Shown piece after piece: positions 1 through 11,342 of a stretch of DNA of 64,000 bases (position 1 is its first letter; every line of letters starts with the position of its first letter). Made by a program: the position numbers and the translations under genes. Under the pieces are notes generated by a model, which searched no databases, was not told where the DNA came from, and was given only the letters and a program-made list of their open reading frames with translations. Origin of the DNA: Vitis vinifera (taxonomy: Eukaryota; Streptophyta; Magnoliopsida; Vitales; Vitaceae); contig NC_081807.1 in the NCBI RefSeq assembly GCF_030704535.1, positions 2,273,001 to 2,337,000 on the forward strand, written 5' to 3'.

Positions 1-129
1 AGAAGCAAAAGTGAAACTATGTCGAAAAGATTCCCAAATTTCATGAGTTGTATTGTAAATCGTGATCTGAGTCATCATCAGTTCGGTGAGTGAGGATTAA
101 ATCCAACTCATCACCAATCGATTTTAACA

Positions 130-456
130 CTACCAAGTGATGTATTTTGGATTTACAACTAGAGATTTGATTGTTGTGGAAAATGTAGAATTTGGATCAG
201 GTAGAAAATGTGGTGAACATGGTCGGGTTCCATCAAGAATATCATCAAACTCGCTTTCAATGACCACATTAAGCATTTGATTGCTCCAAATAAGGAAGTT
301 ATTGCGATCGAGTTTGATTATAAAAGATTGACCGAGTGATGGAAATGATTGATTCATCATTTGAGAAGTATTTTGTCCCGTGATCAGACCAGATCCAGCG
401 ATTGGAATTTCTCTAGAATCTTGCAGTGGAGTCACATTGGTTGAGTGATCTTTCAT
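130..456 (-). CDS. Copia gag N-terminal fragment
   Basis: The frame runs from a likely start Met at 456 (MKDHSTNVTP) to a stop at 130, about 108 codons. An in-frame upstream ATG at 516 lies inside the LTR and is less likely. The middle has the gag-like pattern LDRNNFLIWSNQML followed by a short L-x-G block, as in the N-terminal part of plant Copia gag polyproteins (UBN2/DUF4219 type). It stops far before a full gag, so it is truncated or frameshifted. No protease or RT is visible in the window. Confidence 0.65.
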   Translation of the reverse strand: MKDHSTNVTPLQDSREIPIAGSGLITGQNTSQMMNQSFPSLGQSFIIKLDRNNFLIWSNQMLNVVIESEFDDILDGTRPCSPHFLPDPNSTFSTTIKSLVVNPKYITW

Positions 457-476
457 TGTTACAGGCTTTGATACCA

Positions 477-712
477 TGTAAGAATTGAAGGAAAGCTTAA
501 TGGAATAAAATTGCAAAGAGAGTGAAACAGAGGTTTCTTGAACTTTTAAAAGACTTTATTTTATGAGATTTCTTCTACTTTGTGAGAAGTGATTCTACAT
601 GTTTATATGTATTTGAAGTTAGTTATACCTTATAACTAATTATCTAACAATACCAGAACTAATAATCTAGATACAGGTTTTCTAACTAATTTGGTTTAGT
701 TACAACCGTACA
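477..712 (-). repeat. LTR of the Copia element
   Basis: On the minus strand the repeat begins TGTACGG and ends CTTACA, so it has the TGTA...TACA ends typical of an LTR, and it is about 236 bp long. The primer binding site follows it directly. The partner LTR is outside the window, so the boundary rests on the TG...CA ends and the primer site only. Confidence 0.7.
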
Positions 713-1119
713 TGGCTTAACATGAAGAGATTGGATTATTAATTTGTTCTTGGCATTGTGAAGGAGATGAAGAGAAGATCTTCTTGAAGGGTTTGAGTTA
801 TCCATTAGCTAAAATTAGGGATGACCTATGAACTGCAAAGATGACATGGGATGTAGTTTTAGTGATTTCCTTATATCGAGTTTGGTAACTGTTTTTTAAA
901 ACAGTTGTTAAGAATAATATTTCAAAGTAGTATTTTGTAAAACAGTTTCTATTTGGAACTTGAAATATTTTTAACTTATTTTTTATATTTTAAAAATAAT
1001 TATTATATGTAGGACTTTATTTTAATCATTCTTTGTGTTTGGTATAATTATTTTCTAAAATAATTCTCAAAGAATAACTGAAAACAACTAATAGATATTT
1101 TCTTAAAGCACCTTATTTT

Positions 1120-1338
1120 TTGTTTTTAAGAATAAAATGTATGATTTTTAGAGATGACATGTTAGCTGTTAAGTTCAATGAGTTGTTAAATTTAGAGATT
1201 GAAGGTGACTCAAAAATAGTTATAGACAGTTATAACAAAAAGAGTGACATCTTTAGTTCTATTATGTTGTTAATGGAAAATATTGGAAAGATAATACAAA
1301 ACTTTGTCATCAAATTTATGAAGAAGCCAGTAGAATAG
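1120..1338 (+). pseudogene. RNase-H-like domain remnant of a retroelement
   Basis: The 72-codon frame contains LNLEIEGDSKIVIDSYN, which resembles the E-x-D-S core of the RNase-H-like domain (RVT_3 type) found at the C-terminus of plant LINE polyproteins. It is followed by a short 3' sequence ending in an A-run near 1474-1486, as in a LINE 3' end. No RT domain is present upstream. A diverged paralogous copy lies at 7018-7269. Family assignment is from the motif only. Confidence 0.5.
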
Positions 1339-1526
1339 CATATTGTTTAACCAATCTTTCACTTGGATGTTAGATTTTCCTAGAGATTTATATAGTTTGG
1401 CTTTAAAGATTATTGTAGTGCTTGTTTTAAATCGAATATATAGATACTATGTTATGTAGTATTTTTCCATTAAAAAAAAAAAAAACCAAAAAGAGAAAGA
1501 AAGTAGCCAACTAACAATTACGAATG

Positions 1527-2511
1527 GGTAAAATTGGGATAATTCGTCGAAATATTGGAAAAATAAGCGATCACCGATGTTTTTCCGCCCGATGGGCCTA
1601 TTTTTCAACTAAAAATTCGCTGCTGCACGCAATCATCATATAAAATAGGCTATTTTTTAGGGAAGAACTTCATTTTTCAAAAAAATATTTATCTGTTTTT
1701 AAATTATTCATTTCTAATTAAAATATTTATCTTTTTTGTTTTGAAAAAAATCGTTGATTTTTAGCACCTTAAAAAAAAAACGCCAATTTTTTTTTATAAA
1801 TATTTATCCTTTTTTTGTCTTTAAATTATTCCTTTCTAATTTATCTTTTATTTTAAATTTATATTATCCTTTTATTTTTATATTATGATTTTATTTTTAA
1901 CTACTTTTCATATTTATCTCATTAATCTTATTTTTAAAAATCACTATCACCTCAATTTCAAATATTTTTATATTTATCCTTTTAATTTTATTTAATTTTA
2001 AATGTTTCTTATTTTACAATATTCAAAATATAATTTTATTCAAAAATTATTGAAATATAAAAGAAATTAATGAGGTTCTAATATTTTATAAATTAAAATT
2101 AATTTGATAAGATAAATTTTTAATAATTTTAATTATTAAAATAAATTAATGTTAATAGAAAAAATTTTCATTACACATTTGTAATAAAATTTTAGAAACT
2201 AAATCTCAAATAAATTATTTTATGTAAATCAATTTCATTTTTTATTTAAAATGTAATAAAATATGTTTTAATAAAAGTTGTTTTTAATTTTTAAAATAAA
2301 TGAATATAAATATATTAAAGGAATTTGCATTATTTTTTAAAATAATAAGTATTATTTTTAATCATATTTATGTTAATTACATTTATAAAATAAATTTTTG
2401 CAAGTTTTTTTTTAAGTATTTTCATGAATTTTAAACAATTTTTGTTCTAATCGATATTTCTCCGGTAAAATGTAAATACCAATATATCTATATTTACACA
2501 TATTTCAAATA
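1527..2511. repeat. AT-rich insert private to unit A
   Basis: Unit B joins the flanks almost directly (AACAATTAAGAATGAG to TTATAATTACACC near 7660-7690), while unit A has about 985 bp here. The reverse complement of 1.9-2.4 kb closely resembles stretches at about 59.48-59.80 kb and 60.80-61.34 kb (for example AAATTCCTTTAATATATTTA), so it is one copy of a dispersed AT-rich repeat. I see no coding capacity and no clear terminal repeats. Confidence 0.55.
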
Positions 2512-3340
2512 TTGGTTATAATTACACCAAGTGTAATTGTGTTCATAAAATGACTCTAATAAAAAATAATGTAAATAATTTTGATTTGATTTAGTCAAAC
2601 ATCATACCTCAAACCCATTCATATCTACCAATGACTTCAATAATATCATATGATTCATATCGTGGTCATTCATTAATAAAGTTATGAATTCAAGTGAAAT
2701 TTTTATTTTTCTTCTTATTTTAACCAAAAAAAAATGGGGATTTGATCTTAAGTGAGCTGCAATTCTTGTTTTATCCTTCATTGGTCTCTCATCCAAATTT
2801 AACTATCTCATATAAAATCTTAAAGATATCGCACCACCTATTAAGAAGATTATACAAATATGATTATCTGATACAAAATCTTAAGAATATTATATTAAAA
2901 CTTAAGGATGATATATTAAGGAAACCACCCTCAAGGAGAGAGATAATTGAAGAAAAAAGTCTCATTAGTGATAGATCTGTCTTGATGTGATATCGAGATG
3001 AAATTGATCTATATGATCATAAAAGTTATAGAATTATAATTTAATAACGGATAAATGGTTAAGATATTAATGTACATCATAAATATATAATTTATATATT
3101 ATTAAATTTAAAAATAATTATAAAAATTTAAATTATATATAAATAACTACAAATTTAAAATTGTCTAATATAAAATATCATATATTAATATTTTTATTAA
3201 ATAATAAGGTTATAGGGTTTGACTGTTAAAAAGATACATTATATACTAAAAGTTAAAATAAAATTTTATTATTTATTTTATTATTATTTTATTAACATTT
3301 AATTAGCTTGGTAATCATAAAAAAAAAAAGAAAAAAATCA
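2512..3340 (+). other. AT-rich 5' flank of FMO copy 1
   Basis: There is no supported gene here. The stretch is shared with unit B (7690-8373, then 12337-12470) and consists of low-complexity AT-rich DNA. The short open frames at 2602-2796 and 2742-2990 overlap each other on opposite strands and are not conserved as reading frames in unit B, so I treat them as chance. Confidence 0.6.
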
Positions 3341-3697
3341 TTATAACAAATTGACTTTTGCACGACGGCAAACCTGAAACCACTTTCAGTGTTTGGGGCC
3401 TCCTTCCTACCTCCATTTTGAGTTCAAAAAGGACAGGCGAGTGGGCCCGTCACTCTGACTAGCTGGTGGGTCGATTTCTAGGTTTATCGGTTTCTTTCAT
3501 ACCAGTTTAAGGCTACAAGCTATGTAATGTCTGAAGTTCCAAAAAAAATACTAATCTGATGGTCCAAATGGAAATATCTTATGAATATTTTTTTGGTTAG
3601 GCACAAATATTTTTCTTTTTCGGGTAAGGTCTCGGCGTCTTGCCATATATACAGGACACACCGACGTGGTGGGATCGATCAATCTTAAGATCTAAGA
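3341..3697 (+). promoter_or_regulatory. Proximal promoter of FMO copy 1
   Basis: A TATA-like CATATATAC at 3644-3652 lies about 50 bp upstream of the ATG. A W-box core TTGACT is at 3351-3356. The region is conserved with 12480-12854 upstream of copy 2, including GATCGATCAATCTTAAGATC just before both ATGs. The W-box position differs between the copies (see findings). No transcript data were available, so the start site is inferred. Confidence 0.5.
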
Positions 3698-5699
3698 ATG
3701 GAGAGGAAGGTGGGCATCATAGGAGCGGGAATCAGCGGCCTCCTAGCCTGCAAGTATACCCTCTCCAAGGGCTACACCCCGGTGGTCTTTGAGTCCCGGA
3801 GCAGCATCGGGGGAGTATGGACCAAGACACTCGAGACTACCAAGCTACAAACACCCAAACCAATCTTCCAATTCTCTGACTTTCCATGGCCGTCTTCAGT
3901 AGTTGAAGATTTTCCTAGCCATTCCCAAGTTCTTGATTATCTTCAGTCCTATGTCCATCATTTTGGCTTGCTCCGCCACATCAAATTCAACTCTAAAGTC
4001 CTCAGCATCGCCTATGAAGGCCCACCGGAGGAGGAGATGCAGGCATGGGAGCTGTGGGGTGGCGCCGGTGAGCCCTTTGGCTCTAAAGGGAAATGGAATC
4101 TTACTGTAAACGACACACACAACCTCTCAACTGAGGTATATATATATATATGACCATATATCATATTTTATATATATTTTAGCCTACTTTTCAGCAGATC
4201 TTTGTGATTTTAGCTCATGTTCAAGTACATGCTGAAGTATGCTTTTCGAGTAGATCTAATAAATTGTAGTTAGTAGCCATTATTTTTTCACCCAATATGG
4301 CATTAATGGCACAGGTTTACCAAGTGGATTTTCTTATCCTCTGCATCGGACGGTTCAGCGATGTGCCTAACATCCCAGAATTTCCAGCGGGCAAAGGCCC
4401 AGAAATGTTCCATGGAAAGGTGATACATTCCATGGAGTATGCTGCCATGGATTTCGAGAGAGCAGCTGAATTCATCAAAGGGAAAAGAACAACTGTGGTT
4501 GGATTCCAGAAACATGCCCTGGACATCGCGATGGAGTGCTCAACAGCAAATGGTATGAGATAGGTTTCGGTTTCAGATATTAGTAACTTTCCTGGTCTAT
4601 TTTCATACTAAACAAATGGTTGAAAACTTTTGTAGGAGGGGAACATCCATGTAGAGTCTTGTACAAGACGGAGCACTGGACTGTCACGGATTACCAACCA
4701 TGGGGGGTACCTCTAGCTTATCTGTATCTTAACCGCTTCTCGGAGCTTCTGATTCATAAGCCTGGTGAAGGATTCCTTCTCAGCCTCCTGGCAACCATTC
4801 TTTCACCTGTGGTACAACTCTACAGAATACAAGAATTTTGTTTTCTTCAATACCTCTTCCTAATGTTTCGAATCTAATTTCTACAGAGATGGGGGTTCTC
4901 CAAGTTTGTCGAATCTTATATAAAGAGGAAGCTGTCCCTTGAAAAGTTTGGGATGGTACCAAAACACAGCTTTCTCAATGAGATCAGCTCTTGTTTGATC
5001 TCAACATTGCCAGAAGGGTTCTATGATAGAGTTGAAGAGGGAAGCATCCTTTTGAAGAAAGCTCCCAAGTTTGGCTTCTGCAAAGAAGGAATTGTGGTAG
5101 ATGGAGAGAGCACACCTCTAGAGACGGATTTGGTCATATTGGCAACTGGGTTCAAAGGAGATGAAAAGCTCAAAGATATTTTTGTGTCTCCAACCTTCAG
5201 AGACTACATTATCGGCTCTCCAACTGCATCTCTTCCACTCTATAGGTTAGTACCTTGTAACACGTAGTAGCTTTTGGGTCAAATACATGACTGAATTTAG
5301 TCAATATTATGACTTACGACTTGATATGGACTTCCCCTCCGGATTTGATCAACCAGGGAATGCATTCATCCTAGAATTCCACAGCTAGCGGTGATTGGAT
5401 TCTCAGAGAGTGTTTCAAATTTGTACACATCGGAGATGAGGTGCCGGTGGGTAGCAGAGCTTCTTGATGGCAAATTCAAGCTGCCAAGCATCAAGGAGAT
5501 GGAGAAGGATGCAGAAAGATGGGACAAATACATGAAGCAATACTCCGGTGAATACTACAGGAGATCATGCATAGGTTCTGTTCATATATGGTACAATGAT
5601 CAACTCTGTAAGGACATGGGATGGAATCCTAAGAGAAAGAAGGGGTTCATTCCTGAACTGTTCCAGCCTTATGGCCCAATGGACTACTGCCCATCCTAA
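3698..5699 (+). CDS. Flavin-containing monooxygenase, FMO1-like (copy 1), intact
   Basis: Five coding exons with GT-AG junctions join in frame: 3698-4135, 4315-4552, 4636-4811, 4887-5245 and 5357-5699, giving 517 residues. The N-terminus has the FAD-binding GAGISG (residues about 9-14). [11 protein letters not shown] matches the FMO signature FxGxxxHxxx[13 protein letters not shown] is the NADPH-binding turn, and VILATGF is the conserved ATG motif. The NADPH turn lacks the second Gly, which I recall also for Arabidopsis FMO1, so it is probably a clade trait. Class B FMOs use NADPH, FAD and O2. Arabidopsis FMO1 N-hydroxylates pipecolate in systemic immunity; the substrate here is not proven. 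Intron 1 starts with a TA microsatellite. Copy 2 at 12855 is nearly identical. Confidence 0.93.
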
Positions 5700-6239
5700 A
5701 ATCAAACTCCAGCTTCTTATTCTAATCCTATTCAGGAAAAATAACATGATTCCAATTCCACAAAAAGAAAGAAAGAATGGAAAGAGGTCCCATTGATGAT
5801 TTGTAGAAGAACCTTTGAAGATCTCAAGTCACCCATGCCCAGATTTAAAAAAGTGTTGACAAGGCAAAAGATGATTTGTGGTTTTGCCACCTTTGTATTT
5901 GTTTTTCTTTCCTTTTCCGGTCTTCTTCCCCTGTTTGAATGGGTAATAAACTCATTAGAATATTATAGAAGTGTGACAATAATGAAATTTATTTTATTTT
6001 ATCGACAATATTTGCAGAACAACATATTCTATTTAAATCAGGTCACACCAAACTGAAGATCGGGACTGACAGCAACAGAAATCTAGCTAAATGGGGACCG
6101 ACAAGACACCGAATAGTGATATCTCTACCACGTGTAGACATCATAGAAGAGTCTATCTAATATTAGGTGGACTTCAGTGCCTTTTGACTGGTCCACAGTC
6201 TAGAAAGTTGTAAACTACATCAGCGCAAAGCTTCCAATA
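5700..6239 (+). other. 3' flank of FMO copy 1
   Basis: This is probable 3' UTR and downstream sequence, matched by 14867-15410 after copy 2. A palindromic CACGTG lies at about 6130-6135 and in the paralogous position at about 15294. The open frames at 5793-6056 and 5596-5796 are not kept in the paralogue and are not supported as genes. Confidence 0.6.
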
Positions 6240-6428
6240 GAAAGACGGGACGAGTACCTGAAACGATACTCAGGGAAGCGCCACCGGAGATCATGCATAG
6301 CAGCTCTTCATATATGGCACAATGATCAACTCTGCAAGGACATGGGGTGGAACCCTAAGAGGAAGAAGGGGTTTTTTGCTGAATTGTTTGAGTCTTATGG
6401 TCCCCTGGATTACCGTCCAATATCTTGA
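6240..6428 (+). pseudogene. FMO exon-5 tail fragment
   Basis: The frame reads ERRDEYLKRYSG, then [20 protein letters not shown] and ends YGPLDY...IS before a stop at 6426-6428. These match the last 60 or so residues of the intact FMOs. Nothing upstream codes for the rest of the protein. The fragment abuts the 3' flank of copy 1 exactly where unit A and unit B homology ends, which suggests a deletion that fused the flank to a remnant of a downstream broken FMO. Confidence 0.85.
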
Positions 6429-7017
6429 AGTTAGTGAACGTGAATCCTCCATGACTCATATCTGTTTCAATGATGTGGTTTAAGTACAAAGCACTCCATG
6501 TTGAAGGAAAGAAAAATAATAATCATAGGTATGTGTGGTATTTTTCAACATTAATTACATTAAGAAAGATGAAGAAATTGGATTATTAATTTGTTCTCGG
6601 CACTGTGAAGGAGATGAAGAGAAGATCTTCTTGAAGGGTTTGAGTTATCCATTAGCTAAAATTAGGGATGAGCTATGAACCGCAAAGACGGACATGAGAT
6701 ATATATAGTTTTAGTGATTTTCTTATATCGAATTTGGTGACTATTTTTTAAAACCGTTGTTAAAAATATTTTTTGAAAGTAGTATTTTGTCAAATAATTT
6801 CTGCTTAAAACTTGAAATATCTTTAACTTATTTTCTATATTTTAAAAATAATTATTTAAAAGAATTCTCAAATAATAACCGAAAATAATTCTATATTTTA
6901 AAAATAATTTTTGTAGGGTTTTATTTTAATCATTCTTTGTGATTGTATAATTACTTTTTAAAACAATTCTCGAAGAATAACTGAAAACAACTAATAGATA
7001 TTGAAACACCTTATTTT
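6429..7017 (+). other. Start of unit B, no gene
   Basis: After a short unique stretch to about 6563, unit B homology begins. 6720-7000 is AT-rich and includes an internal near-duplication of the segment around TATATTTTAAAAATAATT and AATAACTGAAAA that unit A has only once. I see no coding signal. Confidence 0.5.
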
Positions 7018-7269
7018 TTGTTTTTAAGAACAGAATATATAATTTTTATAGTTGATGTATTAGCTGTTAAGAATAATGGGATGTTAAATCTAGAGATTGA
7101 AGATGACTCAAAAATGGTGATAGATAATTATAACAAAAAGAGTAACATCCCTAGTTTTATTATGTTGTTAATGGAAAATATTTGGAAGATAACACAAGAC
7201 GTTAATGTTTTTATTTGTCATCATATTTATAAAGAAGCAAATAGAATAACAAATTGTTTTATCAAATAA
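7018..7269 (+). pseudogene. RNase-H-like remnant, copy in unit B
   Basis: An 83-codon frame with LNLEIEDDSKMVIDNYN and a C-terminal FICHHIYKEANRITNC, which matches the H-x-x-R-x-x-N end of retroelement RNase-H-like domains. It is the paralogue of 1120-1338 and keeps a longer C-terminus. It is a remnant only: there is no RT domain and its start is arbitrary. Confidence 0.5.
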
Positions 7270-7294
7270 AAATATCTATAATTTAGAATCTTTC

Positions 7295-7640
7295 ACTTGG
7301 ATGTTAGATTTTTCTAAAGATGTTATAAAGTTTGGCTTTGAAGATTATTACAATGCTTCTTTCAAATCAAATATGTAGATATTCTGCTATGTAGTTTCTT
7401 TCCATTAAAAAAAAAGCAGAAAAAAATATAAAGATGTTATAAAGTTTGACTTTGAAGATTATTACAATGTTTTTTTTAAATTAAATATGTAGATATTCTA
7501 CTATGTAGTTCCTTTTCATTAAAAAAGAAAAAACTAAAAATGTTATAAAGTTTGGTTTGAAGATTATTACGGTGGTTTTTTTAAATCGAATTTATTGATA
7601 TTATGCCATGTAGTTTCTTCCCATAAAAAATATAAAATAA
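7295..7640 (+). repeat. Three tandem copies of a LINE-like 3' end
   Basis: Three consecutive units of about 105-115 bp each carry GTTATAAAGTTTG, AAGATTATTAC, a T-run, TGTAGATATT-like sequence, CATGTAGTT-like sequence and an A-rich end. They start near 7320, 7434 and 7538. Unit A has only one such unit (about 1380-1487), so the expansion happened after the duplication or was lost from unit A. Confidence 0.75.
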
Positions 7641-10600
7641 AATAAAAGTAGCAAACTAACAATTAAGAATGAGTTCAAAATTATAATTACACCATGTCTA
7701 ATTATGTTCATGAAATGACCCTAATAAAAATTAATATAAATAATTTTGATTTGATTTAGTCAAGCACACCATCTGACACACACTCTTACATCATATCTCA
7801 AACTCATTCATAACTACCCATGACTTCAATGATATCATATGATTCATATCGTGGACATTCATTAATAAAGCTTTAAATTCAAGTGACAAAACGAAAAAGA
7901 AAAAGGGGATCTAATCTTTGGCGAGCTGCAATTCTTGTTTTATCCTTCATTGGTCTCTCAGACGACAATATGCAGGAGACTATACAAATTTGACTATATC
8001 ATATAAATTCTTAAATATATTATATTAAAGATATCACACCACCTTCAAGAAAATTATACAAGTATGATTATTTGATATAAAATCTTAAGAATATTGTATT
8101 AAAACTTAAGGAAATTATATTAAAGATGCATACCACTCTCATCAAGAGAGATAGTTGAAGAAATAAGTATCATTAATCCTAAATCTACCATTATGTGATA
8201 TACCTACCATTTTAGAATGATTATTCAATTGATTAAAAGTTATAAGATCATAATTTAATATCGGGATCATGGTTATAAATATATAATTTATATATTATTA
8301 AAATTAAAATAATTATAAAAATTTAAATTATATATAAATAATTACAAATTTAAAATTGTTCAGTATAAAATATCTCTAGACATCTTTTTGGATCGGGGGA
8401 CTTTGGTTTTTTATTATTCATTGTTTTTTTCATTTTATTTTGGTCTTTTTTTTCTCTCTCATCCACTTGTTGGCCACCCAGTGAGCTGGACATTTTATTT
8501 GGAAGAGTGGGGACGACCTCTCCATGGGTAAGCAAGCTGGTCAAGGCGAATCGAATGGTCTTTTTCCACTTGATAATCCCCTTCCATATTCTTATATAGG
8601 CATATATAGGATTCACGACTGACGCCCTGTGTGGAGAGAGCCCTAAAGCACTGTAAGCAAGTTACTCCACCAAGAGAAGATAGAATCCGCCAAGGGCATT
8701 CCCAGCAGCATTAGCTAGTTATATGCAAATGACAGCCTGCATGGGACGCATGGCCAAGGACACTACTACCTTGCCATGGTGGTAGTTGAGATAGAAATTG
8801 TTTTGTTGAACGGGGAGCAGTAGAACTGGTAGAGGCTTGCAAGAGAAGAAAATGAGCTGGGAGAAGAAAAACAAGGGGAAGAGGTTTTTAGTAGGGAGGG
8901 GGTTTTCAACAGTGGAGGTTTTTGAGGGAATATGAGAAAGGAGAACCGAGGAAGCAGAAGGAAAGGAGATTTTGCTGATACATGAAAAAGAAAGAAGAGT
9001 TGGAAGCCATGTAACTATTTGTTATGAGGGAGCATTCCAGGTAAAGCCATTATACTGTTTCATTCCTATTTTCATCTACTTTTCTGAGCATTGCTTTGTT
9101 GATTGGTGGACATTAAAGACCACTCATTTGCTTTGTCAGGTAGGACTTTATACATGTATGCTCAGTTTTGGTTTATTTTGGATTTTTTTTTTCTGTTTTC
9201 ACTTGTAAATATCCGTTGCACTACTCCTTCCCTGAATTTGATACGTCAAAATGATGCTCTTGTTTCATTTGGATTCCACGTGCTCCTTTGAGCTAAGTTC
9301 ATACTCTGTTTTTACGTTTTTTTTTTTCCTCTTTGTTTCCTACTCTGTTTCTTGGTGATGGTGAGATGACATCATCAATGACCAAGCTATTGGGACTAGA
9401 GGAGTGAGGCTATGGGGAAAGTGAACTTAACGGAATCCTCTGTGCCTGCTGTGCAAATCGTGTTCTTATTTGGACAGTTGATTATCTCATCAATAACTGG
9501 ATAAAAAACACTAGCTGGGATTGCAAGCAGCTACAACCCAGTTCATTCATTTGTAATGAGGTGATTAAGAAGGAAAATAGTGGGCCAAAGCATGGGCTCT
9601 GACCCTATTTTCAGTCATCGAGACACTCCCAGGAGCCTTCTTATGGTCACCATCACCAATAGAAGATTGTTGTCCTATTATTTTGCTCTTTGGTGTATGG
9701 AAACTTGACTTTTTGGAGCATGTTTTGGTGAGCTCCTGGGCAGAATCTACCCCATGTGTTGGTCACTTTGTGATGCAATGAAGAAATGCCTAGAGGTTTT
9801 GGTTTGGTACTTGGCATTGTTGAGCATTTTGACTCATCTAGTGGTTTCAATGTGCCTTATATTGGGTGGAATGCTTTACACCCCAGCGGGTGATCCTTGT
9901 CCGAACCTATCTCTTAGCTGTGAAGGCATGCACAACTTCAATAATTGACTACAGTGACTAAGAAGCAAGGGCCACCTTACCCATATCTCTACCTTCTATA
10001 TCCACTGCCTACATACCCACCAAACTCATACCATACCTTCATTTTATCCTTTATCTATATGCCTACCAATCATTTTTCAAACCCACTTCTCTCACTTCCT
10101 CCACCACTCACTTCTCATAAATTCTTTCACATTCCTTTCCATGGGCAGGCAACCCGCACGAATGGCCACTTCGATGCGCACATGGCCAGTTTCTGCTTGC
10201 TCCCAACCTTGGCATCTTCAATATTTGGTAGTCTCCACACATTATGATGAGAGTTCAGGTTCCGTAATTCCCAAATAGTTTGCCACTTAACCACTCCATC
10301 CCTGGCTCATACACGCGTGGTTCAACTTGCATGGCCTCCAACAATGCATGGGAGTTACACCAGATAGCTAAAATTGCAAGTCTAATAATGAATGATGAGA
10401 ATAAGGAGGCCCGGGAAGCATGCAAAGATCTTCGTCGTGTCTATGCTCGGTGCAAGGTTTAAGGCTTTGGATTCTGACAATATGGACATGGATATTGGTT
10501 GCCGCAAGGAAAGTCGAATCAAGTGACAGTTCAAGCTCTGACAGTAGTGATGATTCAGACTTGGATGAAGTAATTAAAGAAGCTAAAAAGGTGAACTCCC

Positions 10601-10757
10601 AACTAAAGAAATTATCATCCACTGCCAAGGCTGTTAAGAATGGCTCTGTTATGGAACCCGTTGAAGATGAAAACATTTTTTGTATTGTTTGGATGGAAGA
10701 AAACCTTCGCAATCATTTCTGTGGTGCTCCCCGATCCAGGCTCATCAATTCTTACAT

Positions 10758-10892
10758 GGGCTCTATATCTCTCATAATGACAAGAGGTTTGCTGAATTCA
10801 ACGAGGATGGCAAGCAACTCGATGTCGATGTTCGTCGCAAGTATATCTTTGGTGGCCCTGCTGCTACATATATGGCGTCTTTGATGAAGGAC
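10758..10892 (+). pseudogene. Ribosomal protein L5 (uL18) fragment
   Basis: The translated stretch HNDKRFAEFNEDGKQLD, followed by RKYIFGG and TYMASLMKD, matches the well-conserved RPL5 segment that in plants reads approximately H-x-DKRFAGF...KQLD...HRKYI-x-GG...YM-x-x-LM-x-D. Only about 45 residues are recognisable and the surrounding frame is unrelated, so this is a captured or retrotransposed fragment and not a working gene. It lies inside the 4 kb insertion. Confidence 0.75.
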
Positions 10893-11342
10893 AATGAGTT
10901 GAATCTCTTCATAAATCCTCGAAATGTTTGGGTAATATCCTTGCCATTGAAACGAACTAAGCACCTCCCTGAGAAATAGTTGTGTAGCATGCTAAGTTGG
11001 CCGCTTTCTAAAGGCACTAAGTTGAACAAATATCATGCAGAATAGGTGCAAATGGCTTCCGGAATCTGGTTTGAGGAAGATAGTGTGAGTAAAGGCAGTG
11101 CATGGGTTTTAGATCAGAAGCTTAATCAACCCATGGATGAGAAAGCGAGCTGAAGAACATCAGAAAAGTGACTCAAAGAAGCTCCTTGCCTGATTTCAAT
11201 TCTACCTTCCTTGGTCCCCCAGCTTTCTAAAAAGCTAGTCTCAAAGCATCATTCAATAGCCACCTTGCACCCCGGGCCCCACTCCTACATTACCCTCTAG
11301 TGCACCACCCAGACCCCACATGTCATCTTCTTGTTTCTTCAT

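Larger units (their letters stand above)
1..712 (-). mobile_element. 5' end of a Copia-type LTR retrotransposon (minus strand)
   Basis: Read on the minus strand, this stretch has the order LTR (712 to 477), tRNA primer binding site (476 to 464, TGGTATCAAAGCC, complementary to initiator Met tRNA with one change) and the start of a gag-like ORF. The rest of the element lies left of the window, so its full length and 3' LTR cannot be seen. Bases 1-129 continue the internal region without a long open frame. The insertion sits at the left edge of the FMO duplication unit that starts near 720. Confidence 0.8.
720..6240 (+). repeat. Segmental duplication unit A (carries intact FMO copy 1)
   Basis: This block is collinear with unit B (6564-15410). 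Shared landmarks in the same order are: the sequence GAAGGAGATGAAGAGAAGAT near 760 and 6610, an RNase-H-like remnant (1120 / 7018), GAGCTGCAATTCTTGTTTTA (2754 / 7923), an AT-rich stretch before the gene, the FMO promoter and five-exon gene, and the 3' flank with ACCACGTGTAGAC (6129 / 15292). Unit A has a private AT-rich insert (about 1527-2511) and lacks the 4 kb insert of unit B. Confidence 0.85.

Noticed and set aside
3896..4120. Open frames antisense to FMO exon 1, and the same at 13053-13277
   Set aside because: They are shadows of the well-supported FMO exon. Their similarity between copies follows from the conserved sense strand.
4500..4540. Loss of the second Gly in the FMO NADPH-binding turn ([12 protein letters not shown]) as an inactivating change
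   Set aside because: Both intact copies share it, and I recall the same kind of substitution in Arabidopsis FMO1, so it is better read as a clade feature.
9945..10247. Open frame of 100 codons rich in Pro, Tyr and Leu
   Set aside because: No recognised domain; the composition reflects pyrimidine-rich DNA, and it lies inside an insertion with broken frames.
10420..10884. Open frame with an SSDSSSSDSSDDSD stretch that might be an acidic nuclear protein
   Set aside because: The acidic stretch is short, the frame overlaps the RPL5 fragment in another frame, and no domain or splice structure supports a gene.
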